From Bacillota bacterium (GTDB lineage: Bacteria > Bacillota > Clostridia > Oscillospirales > Ruminococcaceae): a stretch of DNA of 64,000 nucleotides. Where the stretch lies: contig JAEWWT010000026.1 in assembly GCA_023396225.1 (NCBI GenBank), positions 1-64,000 on the forward strand, given 5' to 3'. The translations under genes were made by a program, and so were the position numbers. This document shows positions 61,688 to 64,000 of the stretch, in pieces. Numbering within the stretch: the first letter of the stretch is position 1; each line of letters begins with the position of its first letter. Below the pieces are notes generated by a model. That model was not told the origin of the DNA, searched no databases, and was given only the letters and a program-made list of their open reading frames with translations.

Positions 61688-62890
61688 GTGGGAAGAGCAT
61701 TGATTATTGGATGCGGCGGTGTTGCATCGGTTGTTATACACAAGTGTTGCCAGAATGATGAGGTTTTTGAGGAGATAATGATTGCGTCACGTACCAAGTC
61801 AAAGTGTGATGCAATAAAAGAAAAGCTTAGCGGAACTACTAAAACAAAGATACAGACTGCAAAAGTTGATGCTGATAATGTATCAGAGCTTGTTGCGCTT
61901 ATGAAGAGTTTTAAGCCTGATATATGCATTAATGTTGCATTGCCTTATCAGGATCTTACTATAATGGATGCGTGTCTTGAATGCAAGGTTGACTATGTTG
62001 ATACAGCAAATTATGAGCCGGTTGATACTGCAAAGTTTGAATATAAATGGCAGTGGGATTACAGAGAGAGATTTGAAAAGGCAGGAATAACTGCTCTTCT
62101 CGGAAGTGGATTTGATCCGGGTGTAACGGGAGTTTTCTGTGCATATGGTCAGAAACATTATTTTGATGAAATAAATTATATAGATATTCTTGACTGCAAC
62201 GCAGGTGATCATGGCTATCCATTTGCTACAAATTTTAATCCTGAAATTAATATAAGAGAAGTATCAGCAAAGGGATCATATATTGAAGATGGCAAATGGG
62301 TTGAAACTGAACCTATGGAAATTAAGAGAGTTTACAATTTCCCAGAGGTAGGTGATAAGGATATGTATCTTCTTCACCATGAGGAATTGGAATCACTTGC
62401 TCTTAATATAAAAGGTATAAAAAGAATCCGTTTCTTTATGACTTTCGGACAAAGTTATCTAACACATCTGAAATGCCTTGAAAATGTCGGCATGACTTCT
62501 ATTGAGCCAATTGACTTTGAAGGAAAGAAAATTGTTCCGTTGCAGTTCCTTAAAGCTGTTCTTCCTGATCCTGCTTCTCTTGGTCCAAGAACAAAGGGTA
62601 AAACAAACATTGGATGTATTATGCAGGGTTTCAAGGACGGAAAAACGGTTAAGTACTATGTTTACAATGTATGTGTGCATGAGGAATGCTATGCTGAAGT
62701 TGGTTCACAGGCAATCTCATATACAACAGGAGTTCCAGCAATGATAGGCGCAATGATGGTTATGACAGGCAAGTGGAAAAAGCCCGGTGTATATAATATA
62801 GAAGAATTTGACCCTGATCCGTTTATGGACGCTCTTAATAAATGGGGACTTCCTTGGAAGGAAAGTTTTAATCCTGATCTTGTAGATTAA
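61688..62890 (+). CDS. Carboxynorspermidine synthase (saccharopine dehydrogenase-like)
   Basis: The 400-residue protein has an NAD(P)-binding Rossmann start (ALIIGCGGVASVVIHKC), the segment LDTANYEP-type (VDYVDTANYEP) and GSGFDPGVTGVFCAYGQKHY, all characteristic of the carboxy(nor)spermidine dehydrogenase branch of the saccharopine dehydrogenase family. It reductively joins aspartate semialdehyde with putrescine or diaminopropane in the alternative polyamine route. The partner decarboxylase (NspC) is not in the window. Start is GTG with GAAAGGATGG upstream. It ends before a terminator. Confidence 0.88.
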   Translation: MGRALIIGCGGVASVVIHKCCQNDEVFEEIMIASRTKSKCDAIKEKLSGTTKTKIQTAKVDADNVSELVALMKSFKPDICINVALPYQDLTIMDACLECKVDYVDTANYEPVDTAKFEYKWQWDYRERFEKAGITALLGSGFDPGVTGVFCAYGQKHYFDEINYIDILDCNAGDHGYPFATNFNPEINIREVSAKGSYIEDGKWVETEPMEIKRVYNFPEVGDKDMYLLHHEELESLALNIKGIKRIRFFMTFGQSYLTHLKCLENVGMTSIEPIDFEGKKIVPLQFLKAVLPDPASLGPRTKGKTNIGCIMQGFKDGKTVKYYVYNVCVHEECYAEVGSQAISYTTGVPAMIGAMMVMTGKWKKPGVYNIEEFDPDPFMDALNKWGLPWKESFNPDLVD

Positions 62891-62905
62891 AATTAGTTAA
62901 TAATA

Positions 62906-62950
62906 AACAATGCATTTTTGAAATAAGTTTTTCAAAGTGCATTGTTTTTT
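62906..62950 (+). terminator. Terminator after carboxynorspermidine synthase
   Basis: AACAATGCA pairs with TGCATTGTT, with an inner TTTTGAAA/TTTTCAAA stem, then TTTT. Confidence 0.75.
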
Positions 62951-63155
62951 ATACATATTTTTTTGCTTTGCTCTAAAAGATACATATTAAATGTAAACAA
63001 TAAAAAATAAAAATTTGGTTAACAAGGAATTTTATAGATCTAATAAGTAAACAGCAAAAACAATTAAATGCCAATAATTGCATATATAGTTGTATATATT
63101 TCATAAATTTAAAGGGTTTATATACAGTTAAACTAACAAAAATTATTTTAGACCA

Positions 63156-63184
63156 TTGACAAAAGCATGTATTAGCGCTACTAT
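63156..63184 (+). promoter_or_regulatory. Promoter of the 63-kb LacI-type gene
   Basis: TTGACA and TACTAT are separated by 17 bases. A TAGCGCTA palindrome (63173-63180) overlaps the end of the spacer and the -10 box and could be an auto-operator. Confidence 0.65.
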
Positions 63185-63241
63185 TATCTCACGGAATACG
63201 TAAACCTTTACTCAACTTTTTGACGAAAGGAGAAAGTATTT

Positions 63242-64000
63242 ATAGAAAAGAAAAAAATATCAATAATTGACGTGGCTAAAGAAGCTGGAGTTTCAACTGC
63301 AACTGTCTCAAGGGTAATAAATAACCTTGGAGGGTATTCAGCTGAAACTGAAGCAAAAGTCAAAAAAACTATTGAAGAATGCGGATTTACTCCGAATGTC
63401 AATGCTATTGGACTAAGAACCAATAAAAGTCATAGTATTGGGGTAATTGTTCCTGATATTACAAATAACTTTTTCGCAAAGATAATACATGAACTTGATA
63501 TTTTCTTCCTGAAGCATAAGTATTCACTTTTGATATGTGATTCAAACGAAGATTATGATCTGGAAAATATGCATATAAATAATCTTGTCGAAAAAAATGT
63601 TGACGGAATAATTTACATTTCGGGACAGAATGAAATTAAAAACATCAATAACGTAAGAAATATTCCTGTTGTCTATATAGACCGAGCTCCACAGAATGCG
63701 GAAGTACTTATACTTTCGGATAATGAGGACGGTGGTTATCTGGCAGGGAAGGAGCTTATTGCAAAAGGCTGCAAGAAAATACTTTTTTTGAGGGATACAA
63801 GACTTGCTTCAACAATCCGTCAGAGAAGAAGAGGCTTTTTAAATGCTCTTGATGAAAACGGCATGGCTCTTGACAATGTGATGGAATCAACATGTTATCC
63901 TGTTTATGAAGACGCAAAGGAGACAATTGAAAAATTACTTGATGAAAAGGGCTGCTTTTTTGACGGAATATTTGCTACGAATGATGTAATGGCACTCGGA
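63242..64000 (+). CDS. LacI-family regulator, 3' end outside the window, AUA start
   Basis: The helix-turn-helix reads IIDVAKEAGVSTATVSRVIN and is complete, followed by the hinge and the sensor domain (IGVIVPDITNNFFAKIIHEL) to the window edge. In this frame the only codon in the right place is ATA at 63242: AAAGGAG lies 9 bases before it, and no ATG, GTG or TTG occurs between the TGA at 63221 and the helix-turn-helix. The protein may start at AUA or may be inactivated by an ATG-to-ATA change. The regulated genes are not visible. Confidence 0.75.
   Translation, partial: MEKKKISIIDVAKEAGVSTATVSRVINNLGGYSAETEAKVKKTIEECGFTPNVNAIGLRTNKSHSIGVIVPDITNNFFAKIIHELDIFFLKHKYSLLICDSNEDYDLENMHINNLVEKNVDGIIYISGQNEIKNINNVRNIPVVYIDRAPQNAEVLILSDNEDGGYLAGKELIAKGCKKILFLRDTRLASTIRQRRRGFLNALDENGMALDNVMESTCYPVYEDAKETIEKLLDEKGCFFDGIFATNDVMALG

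Overview
The window is low-GC DNA from an anaerobic member of the Clostridia, most likely a Ruminococcus-like Oscillospiraceae. This placement is inferred from gene content. It carries CotJA/CotJB and SpoIID (spore-former ancestry), an oxygen-detoxification operon typical of strict anaerobes (FprA, rubredoxin, superoxide reductase), tandem class B sortases, and clostridial-type Shine-Dalgarno sequences. No rRNA, CRISPR array or prophage was seen.

Layout. 1-6 kb is accessory and decayed: an LRR protein end, a membrane-protein gene split by one stop codon, an IS30-type transposase remnant, a broken relaxase, a truncated methyltransferase beside its TetR-type regulator, then cotJA-cotJB and two anchored proteins of unknown role. 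6-15 kb holds small housekeeping or accessory genes (CmpB-like, GNAT, isochorismatase-like, ZIP transporter, DUF2325 with a DtxR-like operator, a signal-peptidase-like pseudoenzyme), tRNA-Thr with a decayed second copy, and two 112-bp MITEs. 15-17.5 kb is the FprA/rubredoxin/superoxide reductase operon. 17.7-22.3 kb is a LacI-controlled sugar ABC importer. 22.6-24.9 kb holds trpS and an aminotransferase. 25-28.6 kb resembles the Bacillus yabM-mazG-rqcP neighbourhood with HU inserted. 28.6-39.2 kb, all on the minus strand, runs nifS, thiI, four class B sortases, spoIID, pyrimidine nucleoside phosphorylase and a zinc-ribbon protein.

39.3-40.9 kb is a 1.5-kb segment bounded by a perfect 28-bp direct repeat. 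It contains a tRNA-Leu 3' fragment and a frameshifted lipoprotein metallopeptidase. 41-47.5 kb has a yceG-telA pair, a class D beta-lactamase and a PyrB carrying a PyrI-like zinc domain. 47.7-52.9 kb is a MacAB-like export operon with duplicated permeases. 53-61.3 kb is a signalling cluster: hybrid histidine kinase, REC/HD-GYP phosphodiesterase, a LacI-like sensor fused to GGDEF, and a FapA/DUF342 protein. The window ends with carboxynorspermidine synthase and a LacI regulator whose only plausible start is AUA.

The less expected signals are post-transcriptional and structural. Four unrelated genes (a sortase, thiI, the histidine kinase and the GGDEF protein) place a small hairpin between the Shine-Dalgarno sequence and the start codon, always leaving 10-11 nt to the start. 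The HD-GYP and FapA genes share a roughly 90-110-nt leader with the same stem. All functional statements come from reading motifs; no database search was run.
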